DNA of 64,000 bases from Pseudomonas putida (GCF_016406145.1 NZ_CP066306.1:62001-126000), one strand, 5' to 3'; positions 39,345 through 49,423 are shown, counted from the first letter of the stretch. The notes: generated by a model from the sequence alone, not told the origin. Numbers and translations: made by a program.

Positions 39345-40910
39345 TCACTCCGCAAATTGAATGGGGCAAAGCTCCACCCCTTCCAGCTTCTGCAATTCCT
39401 CGACCACCTGCGGCCTTGCCCGAAGCAAGGTCAGGCTCCCTCCGGCCCGGCGCAACCGCCGTGCCTCGCGGTGCAACATGTCCACACCCGAGTAATCGAT
39501 GAAATTCACCTGGCGTGCATCGATCACCACATGCGGGCCCTGGCAACGCTGCAGGCGCACCTGCAGGTAGTGCGCCGCACCGAAGAAGATCGACCCGCCC
39601 ACCCGCAGCACGTCGGCCTGCCCTTCGCGGCTCTGCTGCACGCGTGGCCGTGAAGTGCGCTTGAGGTAGAAGAACAGCGAAGCCAGCACACCGGCATAAA
39701 TCGCTGTCTGCAGCTCCAGCAGCAAGGTTGCTGCAGCAGTCAGGGCCATAACCAGGAACTCCGACCGGCTGACCCTGAACAGCGCACGGATGCCCCGGTG
39801 GTCCACCAGGCCCCAGCAGATCAGCAGGATACTGCCGGCCATGGCCGGTATCGGCAGGTGTGCGATCAACCCTGCACCGGTGACGGCGAACAGCGCCACC
39901 CAAAGCGCCGAGAACACCCCGGCCATGGGCGAGCGGGCGCCAGCGTCGTAGCTGAGCCCAGAGCGGGTGAAGGAGCCAGAAGACAGGTAGCCGGAAAAAA
40001 ATGAACCGACGATGTTCGACATCCCCTGGGCGCGGATTTCCTGGTCGGCGTCGATAAGCTGTTCGGAGCGTGCCGACAGCGAACGGGCAATCGACAGGCT
40101 GGTTACCAGGCCCAGCATGCCCACCGCCACGGCACTGGGCAGCAGGCGCAGCATCAGCTCCACATCCAGTAACGGCAGTGGGCTGACTGGGGGGAGCTGG
40201 CCGGTGAACGCTGGCACCCGCGGTACATGGCCGAAGAAACCAGGCAGCAGCCACGCCACCAGGCTGATTACGATGAGGCTTATCAACAGGCTCGGCCAGC
40301 GTGGCCGCCAAAGTTTGAAGGCCATACCGACAAGGACGGTGCCCAAGCCCAGTATCAAGGACGGCAAGTCGACCTCACCAGCATGGCTTGCCAAGTCTTG
40401 TACTGTTTTAAACGCCGTGGCCTGGCTCGGCAAGTCCATACCCAGCAGGTTGGGTAACTGGCCGAGGGCAATGACGATGGCGGCGCCCAGGGTGAAGCCA
40501 AGCACCACCGAATGGGAAACGAAATTGACCAGTGCGCCGAAGCGTAGCAGCCCGAGCAGCAGTTGGAAGATGCCAGCGAGAAAGGTCAGCAGCAGCACAA
40601 GGGTCACGTAATCGGCACTACCGGCCACCGCCAAGGGGCTGATGCTGGCGTAAAGGACGATGGAGATGGCGGCGGTCGGTCCGCAAATCAGGTACCAGGA
40701 CGAGCCCCACAGGCAGGCGACCAATACCGGCACGATGGCCGCATAAAGACCATATTCGGCAGGCAGGCCGGCGATCAGGGCATAGGCGATGGATTGCGGC
40801 AGGGCAAGGATGGCACCGCTCAGGCCGACCAGCAGGTCCTCGCGCAGGCTGCGGCCCGATTGACGGGGCAGCCAGGTCAAGAAGGGCAGCAGGTGGTTTA
40901 AGCGGGGCAT
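39345..40910 (-). CDS. SulP-family anion transporter with STAS domain
   Basis: A 521-aa carrier with about twelve helices. N-terminal SulP signature region (LREDLLVGLSGAILALPQSI, AYALIAGLPAEYGLYAAIVP), the TEN-like RSGLSYDAGARSPMAGVFSA segment, and a C-terminal STAS domain (about 415-521, VVIDARQVNFIDYSGVDMLH). Start 40910 (MPRLNHLLPF) has AGGAA upstream. Annotated widely as sulfate permease; true substrate (sulfate, bicarbonate, dicarboxylate) is unknown. It stands alone upstream of choX on the same strand. Confidence 0.9.
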   Translation of the reverse strand: MPRLNHLLPFLTWLPRQSGRSLREDLLVGLSGAILALPQSIAYALIAGLPAEYGLYAAIVPVLVACLWGSSWYLICGPTAAISIVLYASISPLAVAGSADYVTLVLLLTFLAGIFQLLLGLLRFGALVNFVSHSVVLGFTLGAAIVIALGQLPNLLGMDLPSQATAFKTVQDLASHAGEVDLPSLILGLGTVLVGMAFKLWRPRWPSLLISLIVISLVAWLLPGFFGHVPRVPAFTGQLPPVSPLPLLDVELMLRLLPSAVAVGMLGLVTSLSIARSLSARSEQLIDADQEIRAQGMSNIVGSFFSGYLSSGSFTRSGLSYDAGARSPMAGVFSALWVALFAVTGAGLIAHLPIPAMAGSILLICWGLVDHRGIRALFRVSRSEFLVMALTAAATLLLELQTAIYAGVLASLFFYLKRTSRPRVQQSREGQADVLRVGGSIFFGAAHYLQVRLQRCQGPHVVIDARQVNFIDYSGVDMLHREARRLRRAGGSLTLLRARPQVVEELQKLEGVELCPIQFAE

Positions 40911-40956
40911 GGGCAGTTCCTGATTCAAGAGCGCAGGCGAGGGCTTTGCCCTCGTT

Positions 40957-41040
40957 TCGCGACACAAGGCCGCTCCTACGCCAAATCGTACCCTGCGTGT
41001 AGGAGCGGCCTTGCGTCGCGAATGGGCCGCAACGCGGCCC
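40957..41040. repeat. Long inverted repeat with REP-like stem
   Basis: TCGCGACACAAGGCCGCTCC TAC pairs with GTAGGAGCGGCCTTGCGTCGCGA (40957-40980 with 40998-41021), about 23 bp with one mismatch, followed by GGGCCGCAACGCGGCCC (41024-41040). It sits between choX and the SulP gene and would form a very stable hairpin in the transcript. Confidence 0.85.
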
Positions 41041-41063
41041 CAGCAACCTAACAGATAAACCAA

Positions 41064-41987
41064 TCAGAGTTTGGCGTTGACAGCCTCTTTGGCATCGCCG
41101 CCAGAACTGGTGGTCACTCCATCAAGCCACTTTTGAAGCAGATCTGGATGCGCCTTGACCCACGCCTTGGCCGCTTCATCGAAACTGATCTTCTTATCTA
41201 CAACCTCAGCCATGATGCTGTTTTCCATGTCCAGGGTGAATGTCAGGTTACCCAACAATTTTGCGGGGTTAGGGCAGGCTTGTGGATAACCTTTGCGCGT
41301 CAGGGTATAGACCTCACCCTTGCTGCCGAACCACTTCTCCCCGCCCGTCAGGTAATGCATCTTCAGTTTTACGTTCATCGGGTGCGGGGTCCAGCCCAGG
41401 AAGGTGATGTACTGGTTTTTCTTCACGGCGCGGTCGACCTGCGCCAGCATTGCCTGTTCGCTTGATTCGACCAGCTTCCATTGGCCGAGATCGAATTCAT
41501 TCTTGTCGATGATCTCCTTCAGCGACAGGTTGGCGGGCGCGCCCGAGCCGATTCCGTACAGCTTCTTGTCGAACTGATCGGCATGCTGTTGCAGGTCGGC
41601 GAAGCTTTTCACGCCGGCATCCCACACGTAATCGGGTACCGCCAGGGTGAACTCGGTGCCTTCAAGGTTGCGCGACAGCTGGTGCACATCGCCATTGGCA
41701 ACGAACTTGTCATGAAAACCCTGATGCGCCGGCATCCAGTTACCCAGGAAGGCATCGACCTTACCGTCCTTTAGGCCGCCGTAGATGATCGGCACCGCCA
41801 GGCTGTCGATCTTCACCTGATAGCCCAGGCTCTCCAGAAGCAAGCGGGCGATGGCGTTGGTAGTGGCGATGTCGCTCCAGCCGGGGTCGGCCATCCTTAC
41901 GGTGCTGCATTGCGCGTTTTCGGCGTGGGCCGTGGCGGTGCCCAGGCTCAGGGCCAGGGCGAACACGATGGTGGAGAACTTCTGCAT
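41064..41987 (-). CDS. choX: Choline/betaine ABC transporter substrate-binding protein (ChoX-like)
   Basis: A 307-aa periplasmic protein. Signal peptide QKFSTIVFALALSLGTATAHA, then the OpuAC-type fold: CSTVRMADPGWSDIATTNAI, LGYQVKIDSLAVPIIYGGLK, GNWMPAHQGFHDKF and a tryptophan-containing FLGWTPHPMNVKLKMHYL. Aromatic-box binding of quaternary amines is the family trait. No permease or ATPase gene is adjacent, so it must dock to a transporter encoded elsewhere. Directly downstream of betC (14 bp), hence the choline released by BetC, or a related ligand, is its likely cargo. Confidence 0.9.
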   Translation of the reverse strand: MQKFSTIVFALALSLGTATAHAENAQCSTVRMADPGWSDIATTNAIARLLLESLGYQVKIDSLAVPIIYGGLKDGKVDAFLGNWMPAHQGFHDKFVANGDVHQLSRNLEGTEFTLAVPDYVWDAGVKSFADLQQHADQFDKKLYGIGSGAPANLSLKEIIDKNEFDLGQWKLVESSEQAMLAQVDRAVKKNQYITFLGWTPHPMNVKLKMHYLTGGEKWFGSKGEVYTLTRKGYPQACPNPAKLLGNLTFTLDMENSIMAEVVDKKISFDEAAKAWVKAHPDLLQKWLDGVTTSSGGDAKEAVNAKL

Positions 41988-42001
41988 GGCGGCTTCTCTT
42001 C

Positions 42002-43519
42002 TCAATCCAGGGGTGCGGGCTGTGGATAACGTGCCTTGCGCTCGAGGTCGTCGAGATCGATGTGGTTGCGCATGTACTGTTGGCTGGCATCCACCAGCGG
42101 TTGGTGGTCCCAGCTTTTCAGTTTGCCGATGGCCAGCGCTTCGGCAACCAGGCGGCGGCGCCGCTGGCTGGCCAGTACCTGCTGGCGCAGGCCGGGGATA
42201 TCCCAGCGCTGGCGTGCTTCGTCGACAAATGCCTGCAGCAGCGCCTGATGGTCCGGGCTGCCGGTGAGGTTCTCCCGCTCGTGCGGGTCGCGGCTCAGGT
42301 CATAGAGTAAACATGGGTCGTCTTCGCTGTACACGAACTTGTACGAGCCACGGCGGATCATCATCAATGGTCCGACGGTACCCTCGGCCATGTACTCGCC
42401 GATCACTTGGTCATGGCCACCCTGCCCTTGCAGGTGGCCGAGCAGCGATTGGCCGTCCAGATGCAAGCTTTTATCCACAGTACCGCCGGCAAGCTCGACC
42501 AGCGTCGGCAGCAGGTCGCAGGTCGATACCGAAGCACTGACCCGCGTCGGGGCGAAGCGCTTGGGCGCGTGGACCAGCAGCGGCACCCGCGCCGACATCT
42601 CGAACCAGTGCATCTTGTACCAGAGCCCGCGCTCGCCAAGCATGTCGCCGTGATCGCCAGAGAAAACGACCAGGGTGTCGTCGGCCAGGTTGCACTCCTC
42701 CAGGGTCTGCAACAGCTGGCCGATGTTGTCGTCGATGTAGCTGCAGGCACCGAAGTAGGCACGGCGTGCATCGCGGATCTTGTCCACAGGCAGGGGCTTG
42801 TTCCACAGGTCGTACACCTTGAGCAGGCGCTGTGAGTGCGGGTCGAGTTCGTGCTGGCCGAATTCGGTACGGGGCATGGGGATATCCACACCCTCGTAGC
42901 GATCCCAGTAGCGCTTGGGGATGGTGTACGGGTCGTGGGGGTGGGTCATGGACACGGTGAGGCAGAACGGCCGACCATCGTTCTCGCGGACATGGTCGTA
43001 AAGGTACTGACGGGCCTTGAATACCACTTCTTCGTCGAAATCCAGCTGGTTAGTACGCACGCAAGGGCCGGCCTGCAATACCGATGACATGTTGTGATAC
43101 CAGCTTGCGCGCTTGTCCGGGGCATCCCAGTTAACTGCCCAGCCGTAGTCGGCGGGGTAGATGTCGCTGGTCAAGCGTTCTTCGTAGCCGTGCAACTGGT
43201 CCGGGCCGCAGAAATGCATCTTGCCCGACAGCGCGGTGCGGTAGCCGAGCCGGCGCAGGTAGTGGGCGTAGGTCGGGATATCGGCCGGGAAGTCGGCGGC
43301 GTTGTCGTAGGCGCCAATACGACTGGGCAACTGGCCGCTTACCAGGGTAAAGCGCGAGGGTGCGCACAGCGGGCTGTTGCAGTAGGCAGAATCGAACACC
43401 ACCGCCTGATCGGCCAGGCGGCTCAGATGGGGCATCTGAATCGGTGAAGGGCCATATATCGGCAAGATCGGCGCGGCCATCTGGTCGGCCATGATGAACA
43501 GGATATTCGGTTGCGTCAT
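42002..43519 (-). CDS. betC: Choline-sulfatase
   Basis: A 505-aa type I sulfatase hydrolysing choline-O-sulfate to choline and sulfate. N-terminal metal site NILFIMADQMAAP, the formylglycine motif CAPSR in SPLCAPSRFTLVSGQLPSRI (Cys about residue 53), GKMHFCGPDQLHGYEERL, and FSGDHGDMLGERGLWYKMHW. No signal peptide, so cytoplasmic, as known BetC. Upstream of choX and divergent from a LysR gene, the standard choline sulfate utilisation layout. Confidence 0.94.
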   Translation of the reverse strand: MTQPNILFIMADQMAAPILPIYGPSPIQMPHLSRLADQAVVFDSAYCNSPLCAPSRFTLVSGQLPSRIGAYDNAADFPADIPTYAHYLRRLGYRTALSGKMHFCGPDQLHGYEERLTSDIYPADYGWAVNWDAPDKRASWYHNMSSVLQAGPCVRTNQLDFDEEVVFKARQYLYDHVRENDGRPFCLTVSMTHPHDPYTIPKRYWDRYEGVDIPMPRTEFGQHELDPHSQRLLKVYDLWNKPLPVDKIRDARRAYFGACSYIDDNIGQLLQTLEECNLADDTLVVFSGDHGDMLGERGLWYKMHWFEMSARVPLLVHAPKRFAPTRVSASVSTCDLLPTLVELAGGTVDKSLHLDGQSLLGHLQGQGGHDQVIGEYMAEGTVGPLMMIRRGSYKFVYSEDDPCLLYDLSRDPHERENLTGSPDHQALLQAFVDEARQRWDIPGLRQQVLASQRRRRLVAEALAIGKLKSWDHQPLVDASQQYMRNHIDLDDLERKARYPQPAPLD

Positions 43520-43628
43520 GGTTCGATTCCATCGTTGAAGGTTATGCGAACTGCTTGCCTATCAAGATGCGGCTGTGAATAACTTGGGTAAAGCCCATCG
43601 CGGGCAATGCCTGGGATTAGCTGAGCTT

Positions 43629-44528
43629 ATGTTTGATCACCTTGCCGACTTGTCGCTCGACGCATTGCGCGTTTTCGAGGCCGCTGCCCGCTTGCGTGGT
43701 TTCACGGCTGCGGCGCTGGAGTTGGGCACTACCCAGCCGGCGGTAAGCCAGCAGGTCAAACGGCTGGAGGCTCGGTTGGGCACGCGTCTGTTTGACCGTA
43801 TCTACCGCGGCATCGCGCTGACCGATGCCGGGCAGCTATTGTTCGAGCAGGTTCATCAAGGCCTGCAGGCCATGGATGACGGCATTGCCCAAGCCAGCGG
43901 GCGGGGCCAGCGCGAAGTACTGCAGGTGGCCACCGATTTCGCCTTCGCAGCGTTCTGGCTGATGCCGCGGTTGCAGCGGTTCCACGACGCTTATCCACAG
44001 GTGGACGTTAGCCTGGTGACCGGTGAGCGCAGCCAGGGGATGCTGCGGCCGGATATCGATGTGGCGGTGTTGTTTGGGGATGGGCGGTTCCATCAAGGCG
44101 AGAGCCGCTGGCTGTTCGATGAAGAAGTATTCCCGGTCTGCAGCCCTCGGCTGACTCATGGCAAACCCTTGTCAGCCGCGGCTTTGCAACGCTTGCCACT
44201 GCTTCATCTGCGTGGCGAACAGGCCAGCCGCTGGTTCGACTGGGCGGGGGTGTTTCGTGGCTTTGGCGTGCAAAGCCCGCCGCCGCCCGGGCAGCTTCGG
44301 TTCGATAACTACACGCTGTTGGTCCAGGCGGCAATTGCCGGGCAAGGGGTAGCGATCGGCTGGCGGCATCTGGTCGATGGGCTGGTCGAGCAAGGGTTGC
44401 TGTGCCGGCCGCTGGAGGGGAGCTTGCGCTCGGCGCGGGGGTATTACGTGGTGTTGCCGCCGCGCAAGCGGCGTGGGGCGCTGATCGAGCGGTTTGTGGA
44501 TTGGCTGGAAGATGAGCGGAGTCAGTGA
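43629..44528 (+). CDS. LysR-family regulator of choline sulfate genes
   Basis: A 299-aa LTTR. HTH at about 8-66 (LDALRVFEAAARLRGFTAAA, LELGTTQPAVSQQVKRLEAR), effector domain with VATDFAFAAFWLMPRLQRFH. Start 43629 (MFDHLADLSL) is preferred to a GTG 18 codons upstream; neither has a strong ribosome site. Divergent from betC across about 110 bp, so it probably activates betC-choX with choline sulfate or choline as effector. Confidence 0.88.
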   Translation: MFDHLADLSLDALRVFEAAARLRGFTAAALELGTTQPAVSQQVKRLEARLGTRLFDRIYRGIALTDAGQLLFEQVHQGLQAMDDGIAQASGRGQREVLQVATDFAFAAFWLMPRLQRFHDAYPQVDVSLVTGERSQGMLRPDIDVAVLFGDGRFHQGESRWLFDEEVFPVCSPRLTHGKPLSAAALQRLPLLHLRGEQASRWFDWAGVFRGFGVQSPPPPGQLRFDNYTLLVQAAIAGQGVAIGWRHLVDGLVEQGLLCRPLEGSLRSARGYYVVLPPRKRRGALIERFVDWLEDERSQ

Positions 44529-44530
44529 TT

Positions 44531-44571
44531 GGGGCTGCTGCGCAGCCCATCGCCGGCAAGCCAGCTCCCAC
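44531..44571. repeat. REP element
   Basis: GGGGCTGCTGCGCAGCCC stem then ATCGCCGGCAAGCCAGCTCC. Between convergent genes. Confidence 0.8.
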
Positions 44572-44621
44572 GGGTCCATGGCAGGACTTGAGCTCGCGCA
44601 GTACCTGTAGGCCCCGGCGCT

Positions 44622-45170
44622 CTACGTCACGAAGTTCAGATGCTCGCCCCGATGCAGATCCAGCTCGAGCATATCGGCCATCCCCGCCGCCATTCGCTCC
44701 AGGTCCATCAGTGCCTGTGGCGCATTGATCAATGTCCAGTGCAAAGGGCTGCGTTGCAGTGCATCCACAACCTGGTCCACGCACTCACGCTCCGCTTCGG
44801 TGTACTTGCCCGGCGCATCCAGCACATCAAAATCGCCCACCAGCAGCACCCGGCGTATAGTCGTGCGAGAAAGCCCGGCCACCAACGCTTCGCTCATCCG
44901 ACCTTGCGCTGCAAGGTCACCCGACGCCAGCGCCGACAACAGGGCAATCACCGCCGAGCCCCCTGCTGCGCCCTGCTCCGCCTGGTCGGCATCACCCAGC
45001 CCGCCTATCTTAAAATGCAGGCCCGGGCGCGGAGCATGGCGGTTGAGGTCATCGACCACGGCAGTGACCTCGTGCTGACGTGACAGCAACTCGACCATCA
45101 GGGCACTGCCCAGGCTGCTTTCAGCCCCGAACAGCACCAGCTTGAATACTGGGGTTTCGGCATTTTTCAC
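44622..45170 (-). CDS. NAD(P)-binding Rossmann-fold protein (NmrA/SDR-like)
   Basis: A 182-aa protein, shorter than typical atypical SDRs (~210-300). The N-terminal VLFGAESSLGSALMVELL is a GxxxxxG nucleotide-binding loop; RRVLLVGDFDVLDAP follows strand 4, and there is YTEAERECVDQVV where catalytic Tyr/Lys pairs would be, without a YxxxK. It may bind NAD(P) as a sensor or reductase; function unknown. Single gene. Confidence 0.75.
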   Translation of the reverse strand: MKNAETPVFKLVLFGAESSLGSALMVELLSRQHEVTAVVDDLNRHAPRPGLHFKIGGLGDADQAEQGAAGGSAVIALLSALASGDLAAQGRMSEALVAGLSRTTIRRVLLVGDFDVLDAPGKYTEAERECVDQVVDALQRSPLHWTLINAPQALMDLERMAAGMADMLELDLHRGEHLNFVT

Positions 45171-45223
45171 TGCATCACTCCCTTTGCAGGTGGGTGATGG
45201 TTTGACCGCAATCAGGAGACATC

Positions 45224-45556
45224 GTGCAGAGGATCAAGGGCTATCACGCCCACGTTTATTACGACGCATCGACTATCGAGCAAGCGCGTGAGCTGTGCGA
45301 GGAGGCGGCGCGGCTGTTCCCCGTGACCATGGGGCGCATGCACGAGAAGCCGGTCGGGCCGCACCCGGACTGGAGCTGCCAGCTGGCGTTCGGGCCGGAG
45401 GTGTTGGGCGTGGTGTTGCCGTGGTTGGCGTTGTATCGCAAGGGGTTGGTGGTGTTTCTGCACCCGCTGACCGGGGATGAGCTGGCGGATCACCGCGATC
45501 ATGCGATCTGGATGGGGGCTTTGCGGCCTTTGAAGTTGTCGGTTTTTGGCGGTTAG
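45224..45556 (+). CDS. DOPA 4,5-dioxygenase family protein
   Basis: A 110-aa protein of the small aromatic-ring dioxygenase-like family (PF08883 type). It has GYHAHVYYDASTIEQARELC, GPHPDWSCQLAF and FLHPLTGDELADHRDHAIWM: His residues in HAHVYYD, HPDWSC and HPLTG are likely metal ligands. Start is GTG with AGGAG upstream. Substrate unknown; enzymes of this family open catechol rings. Confidence 0.82.
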   Translation: MQRIKGYHAHVYYDASTIEQARELCEEAARLFPVTMGRMHEKPVGPHPDWSCQLAFGPEVLGVVLPWLALYRKGLVVFLHPLTGDELADHRDHAIWMGALRPLKLSVFGG

Positions 45557-45565
45557 CGATGTGGT

Positions 45566-45596
45566 GGCCTCTTCGCGGACAAACCCGCGAAGAGGC
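45566..45596. terminator. Hairpin between convergent genes before trpA
   Basis: GGCCTCTTCGCGG-ACAAA-CCGCGAAGAGGCC, 13 perfect pairs. No T tract, but its position between a plus-strand stop (45556) and the trpA stop (45605) fits shared termination. Confidence 0.65.
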
Positions 45597-45604
45597 CAAG
45601 CGGA

Positions 45605-46414
45605 TCAGCGTCGAGCGCCGCGCACACCTTCAGCCAGCGCAGAGCACAGGCTCAATACATCGGCAACGGCCTGATCGGCGTCCTTGGCCTGGGCGATCTT
45701 GTCGACCAGCGCCGACCCCACCACCACGCCATCAGCCAGGCGCGCAATCGCTGCGGCCTGCTCTGGTGTACGAATGCCGAAGCCAACGCTGATCGGCAGA
45801 TCGGTATGCCGACGCAGGCGGGCGATGGCTTCGGTCACGTGCTCGGTGGTTGCCGAGCCGGCGCCGGTCACGCCTGCCACCGACACGTAATAGACGAACC
45901 CGGAGCTGCGCTCCAGCACCCGTGGCAGGCGCGCATCGTCGGTGGTTGGGGTGGTCAGGCGAATGAAGTCGATGCCAGCGGCCTGGGCCGGGGTGGCGAG
46001 CTCAGCATCGTGCTCCGGCGGCAGGTCGACGATGATCAGGCCATCGACACCCGCTTCTTTGGCTTCTGCGACGAATTTCTCTACACCAAAGCGGTGGATC
46101 GGGTTGTAGTAACCCATCAGCACGATCGGTGTGGCCTGGTTGTCGACGCGGAATTCACGCACCATCTGCAGGGTCTTGGCCAGGTTCTGGCCTGCTTCCA
46201 GCGCACGCAGCGTGGCCAGCTGGATGGCTACGCCATCGGCCATCGGGTCGGTGAACGGCATGCCCAGTTCGATCACATCGGCACCGGCCGCCGGCAGGCC
46301 CTTGAGGATCTGCAGTGAGGCATCGTAGCCAGGGTCGCCGGCGGTGACGAAGGTTACCAGTGCGGAGCGGCCTTCGGCTTTCAGCTCGGCAAAGCGTTGT
46401 TCAAGACGGCTCAT
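45605..46414 (-). CDS. trpA: Tryptophan synthase alpha subunit
   Basis: A 269-aa TIM barrel cleaving indole-3-glycerol phosphate. Catalytic Glu in [19 protein letters not shown], catalytic Asp in [12 protein letters not shown], phosphate loop [19 protein letters not shown] and VVGSALVD. Overlaps trpB by 4 bp. Confidence 0.97.
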   Translation of the reverse strand: MSRLEQRFAELKAEGRSALVTFVTAGDPGYDASLQILKGLPAAGADVIELGMPFTDPMADGVAIQLATLRALEAGQNLAKTLQMVREFRVDNQATPIVLMGYYNPIHRFGVEKFVAEAKEAGVDGLIIVDLPPEHDAELATPAQAAGIDFIRLTTPTTDDARLPRVLERSSGFVYYVSVAGVTGAGSATTEHVTEAIARLRRHTDLPISVGFGIRTPEQAAAIARLADGVVVGSALVDKIAQAKDADQAVADVLSLCSALAEGVRGARR

Positions 46415-47628
46415 GCCTGTTTCTCCTGGGCGGCCATGTGGTTCATCACGGTTTGCATGTCTTTGTCGCCACGGCCTGACAGGCAGATGACCATCAGGTG
46501 GTCCTTGGGCAGGTTCGGCGCGCGCTTGATCGCTTCTGCCAGGGCGTGCGAGGTTTCCAGGGCAGGGATGATGCCTTCCAGGCGGCAGGTGGCGTGGAAC
46601 GCGTCGAGGGCCTCATCGTCAGTGATGCTGACGTACTCCACACGCTTCACTTCATGCAGGTAGGCATGCTCGGGGCCGATGCCCGGGTAGTCGAGGCCGG
46701 CCGAAATCGAGTGGGCGTCAGTGATCTGGCCGTCATCGTCCTGTAGCAGGTAGGTACGGTTGCCGTGCAGCACGCCGGGTACGCCGCCGTTGAGGCTGGC
46801 CGCATGCTTGCCGGTGTTCACGCCATGGCCACCGGCTTCCACACCAATGATCTTGACGCTCTCGTCTTCGAGGAATTCGTGGAACAGGCCCATGGCATTG
46901 GAGCCACCGCCAACACAGGCAATCAGGCTGTCGGGCAGGCGACCTTCCTTTTCTTGCAACTGGGCGCGGGTCTCTTTGCCGATGATCGACTGGAAATCGC
47001 GGACCATTGCAGGGTACGGGTGCGGGCCGGCCACGGTACCGATCAGGTAGAAGGTGTCGTCGACGTTGGTGACCCAGTCGCGCAGGGCTTCGTTCATTGC
47101 GTCTTTCAGTGTGCCGGTGCCGGCAGTAACCGGGACGATCTCGGCGCCCAGCAGCTTCATGCGGAACACGTTGGCCTGCTGGCGCTCGATGTCGGTTGCA
47201 CCCATGTAGATCACGCAGGGTAGCCCGAAGCGTGCGGCGACGGTGGCAGTGGCCACGCCGTGCATGCCGGCGCCGGTTTCGGCGATCAGGCGTTTTTTGC
47301 CCATGCGCTTGGCCAGCAGCACTTGGCCGATGCAGTTGTTCACCTTGTGCGCGCCGGTGTGGTTGAGCTCTTCACGTTTGAAGAAAATCTTGGCGCCGCC
47401 GCAATGCTCGGTCAGGCGCTCGGCGAAATACAGCGGGTTGGGGCGGCCGATGTAGTCGCGCTGGAAGTAGGCCAGTTCTTCGAGGAACTTGGGGTCGGCC
47501 TTGGCGGCTTCGTATTCGCGGGCCAGATCCAGCACCAGCGGCATCAGGGTTTCGGCCACATAGCGGCCACCGAACGAGCCGAACAGGCCGTTGGCGTCGG
47601 GGCCGGGGCGGTATTGGGACTGGGTCAT
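46411..47628 (-). CDS. trpB: Tryptophan synthase beta subunit
   Basis: A 405-aa PLP enzyme condensing indole with serine. PLP Lys in [20 protein letters not shown], phosphate-binding [13 protein letters not shown], and [19 protein letters not shown]. First gene of trpBA, divergent from trpI. Confidence 0.97.
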   Translation of the reverse strand: MTQSQYRPGPDANGLFGSFGGRYVAETLMPLVLDLAREYEAAKADPKFLEELAYFQRDYIGRPNPLYFAERLTEHCGGAKIFFKREELNHTGAHKVNNCIGQVLLAKRMGKKRLIAETGAGMHGVATATVAARFGLPCVIYMGATDIERQQANVFRMKLLGAEIVPVTAGTGTLKDAMNEALRDWVTNVDDTFYLIGTVAGPHPYPAMVRDFQSIIGKETRAQLQEKEGRLPDSLIACVGGGSNAMGLFHEFLEDESVKIIGVEAGGHGVNTGKHAASLNGGVPGVLHGNRTYLLQDDDGQITDAHSISAGLDYPGIGPEHAYLHEVKRVEYVSITDDEALDAFHATCRLEGIIPALETSHALAEAIKRAPNLPKDHLMVICLSGRGDKDMQTVMNHMAAQEKQA

Positions 47629-47738
47629 GGGGCGCTCCAGGGCGTAATGAATGAGTGATGGGCTTTACTCTAACCACGGCAAGCCCGGCTGAAAACCGAT
47701 AAGATTGCGCAAACCTGTCAGGAAAACTCACACGTCAA
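47629..47738. promoter_or_regulatory. trpB/trpI divergent promoter region
   Basis: A 110-bp region between divergent trpBA and trpI. In Pseudomonas TrpI, with indoleglycerol phosphate, binds here to activate trpBA. ACCGATAAGATTGCGCAAAC contains a partial dyad (TTGCGCAA at 47705-47712) but the exact sites cannot be fixed by eye. Confidence 0.55.
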
Positions 47739-48635
47739 ATGGCCCACGACCTCCCTCCCCTGAACGCCCTGCGGGCCTTCGAATCCACCGCCAGGCTCAA
47801 TAGCGTCAGCCAGGCTGCCGAAGCGCTGCATGTGACTCATGGCGCCGTGAGCCGGCAGATCAAGGTGCTGGAGGAACACCTGGGTGTGGCCTTGTTCGTC
47901 AAGGACGGGCGTGGCATCAAACTCACAGATGCCGGGGTCAGGCTGCGTGATGCCAGTGGTGAAGCGTTCGACAGGCTGCGCAGTGTCTGCGCCGAACTCA
48001 GCCGGGATGTCAGCGAGGCGCCATTCGTGCTGGGGTGCTCGGGTAGCCTGCTGGCGCGATGGTTCATTCCCCGGCTTGGGCGCCTGAAAGCAGACCTACC
48101 AGAGTTGCGGCTGCATCTGTCAGCAGGGGAAGGCGACCTTGATCCGCGTCGGCCGGGGCTCGATGCGCTGCTGGTGTATGCCGAACCCCCTTGGCCTGCG
48201 GACATGCAGGTACATGTATTGGCCGAAGAGCGTATCGGGCCAGTGTTGAGCCCACACTTTACCGGTTTCGAGCGGTTGCGCAGTGCGCCCACCGTGGCGC
48301 TGCTGGACGAAGCCTTGCTGCATACCACCTCACGCCCGCAGGCGTGGCCGACCTGGGCCGGACAACAGGGGTTGGACCCGGCTGCACTGCAGTATGGGCA
48401 GGCCTTCGAGCATTTGTATTACCTGCTGGAGGCGGCTGTGGCAGGGCTGGGGGTGGCTATCGCACCGCAGCCGCTGGTGGCGGATGACTTGCGTGCCGGG
48501 CGACTCAGCGCACCGTGGGGCTTTTCCCCTACTGCAGCGGCGCTGGCACTTTGGGTGCCACGGCGCGCCGCAGACGGGCGCGCCGAGCAGCTGGCGCAGT
48601 GGCTGCGCCGCGAACTGGAGCGGCAGGCAGGTTAG
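47739..48635 (+). CDS. trpI: TrpI, LysR-family activator of trpBA
   Basis: A 298-aa LTTR with [23 protein letters not shown] and [20 protein letters not shown] at 6-62 and an effector domain ([20 protein letters not shown]). Divergent from trpBA, the signature Pseudomonas arrangement. Its last codons overlap the convergent DUF883 gene by 4 bp. Confidence 0.93.
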   Translation: MAHDLPPLNALRAFESTARLNSVSQAAEALHVTHGAVSRQIKVLEEHLGVALFVKDGRGIKLTDAGVRLRDASGEAFDRLRSVCAELSRDVSEAPFVLGCSGSLLARWFIPRLGRLKADLPELRLHLSAGEGDLDPRRPGLDALLVYAEPPWPADMQVHVLAEERIGPVLSPHFTGFERLRSAPTVALLDEALLHTTSRPQAWPTWAGQQGLDPAALQYGQAFEHLYYLLEAAVAGLGVAIAPQPLVADDLRAGRLSAPWGFSPTAAALALWVPRRAADGRAEQLAQWLRRELERQAG

Positions 48636-48955
48636 TTGCGGCGGTACAACAGGTACGCCGCGAGCAGGCCGAGCGCGCCGATGGCTACGCCAGCAGTGGT
48701 CACCGGGTGCTCCTGAGCATAATCACGGGTTGCGATACCGGTCTGGCGGGTGCGGGTCTTCACTTCCTCATAAGCATCGCTAAGCAGGCTGCGCGAGTGT
48801 TTCAACGCGCTTTCGGCGTTGCTGCGGATTGCCTTCACAGACTTCTGCGACTCCTCCGACGCATCATGCTTGAGGCTCTCCAGGCTCTTAAGGAGGCTTT
48901 CGATCTCCGCTTCCATGCTTTCCAGGGATGTTTTACGCAGCGAATTGCGGTGCAT
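48632..48955 (-). CDS. DUF883 (ElaB/YqjD-like) membrane-anchored protein
   Basis: A 107-aa protein with a long charged helical part ([20 protein letters not shown], residues 14-80) and one C-terminal helix ([20 protein letters not shown]) ending RRN. The E. coli relatives tether ribosomes to the inner membrane in stationary phase. AAAGGAG precedes ATG 48955. Confidence 0.88.
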   Translation of the reverse strand: MHRNSLRKTSLESMEAEIESLLKSLESLKHDASEESQKSVKAIRSNAESALKHSRSLLSDAYEEVKTRTRQTGIATRDYAQEHPVTTAGVAIGALGLLAAYLLYRRN

Positions 48956-49105
48956 GGTGACTCTCCTTTGCAGTATGGACTGTATGGATTGCGACTGCGG
49001 CCCGGGGCGAAAGTGCGATCGAACTTTCGCCCAGCCTGACGGCTCGCAGGTAAACCAGGCCGGCACTGCTAGGCTCAATTTCACTGTCACCCAAGGAGAG
49101 CGCTC

Positions 49106-49321
49106 ATGACCGATCATCACACCTACAAGAAGATCGAGCTGGTAGGTTCCTCGACCACCAGCATCGAAGACGCAATAAACAATGCCTTGGCCGAAGCGGC
49201 CAAGAGCATCAAGCATCTGGAATGGTTCGAAGTGGTCGACACCCGTGGCCACATCGAAGGCAACAAGGTGGCGCACTTTCAGGTCACGCTCAAAGTGGGC
49301 TTCCGCATCGCCAATAGCTGA
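49106..49321 (+). CDS. Dodecin, flavin-storage protein
   Basis: A 71-aa dodecin: [60 protein letters not shown]. The Trp in LEWFEV and the Gln in HFQV contact the flavin pair in the dodecameric shell. AAGGAG at good spacing. Confidence 0.95.
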   Translation: MTDHHTYKKIELVGSSTTSIEDAINNALAEAAKSIKHLEWFEVVDTRGHIEGNKVAHFQVTLKVGFRIANS

Positions 49322-49368
49322 AACAGGGTCTGGCTGGCAAAGGCCGGCGTGATGGCGTAATACAGACA

Positions 49369-49400
49369 GGGGCGCCTTTGCCGGCGCCCCTTCCCATTTT
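49369..49400 (+). terminator. Terminator after dodecin
   Basis: GGGGCGCC-TTTGCC-GGCGCCCC followed by TTCCCATTTT; moderate intrinsic terminator. Confidence 0.7.
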
Positions 49401-49423
49401 CATCTGCACAAGGAAAGCGAGTG

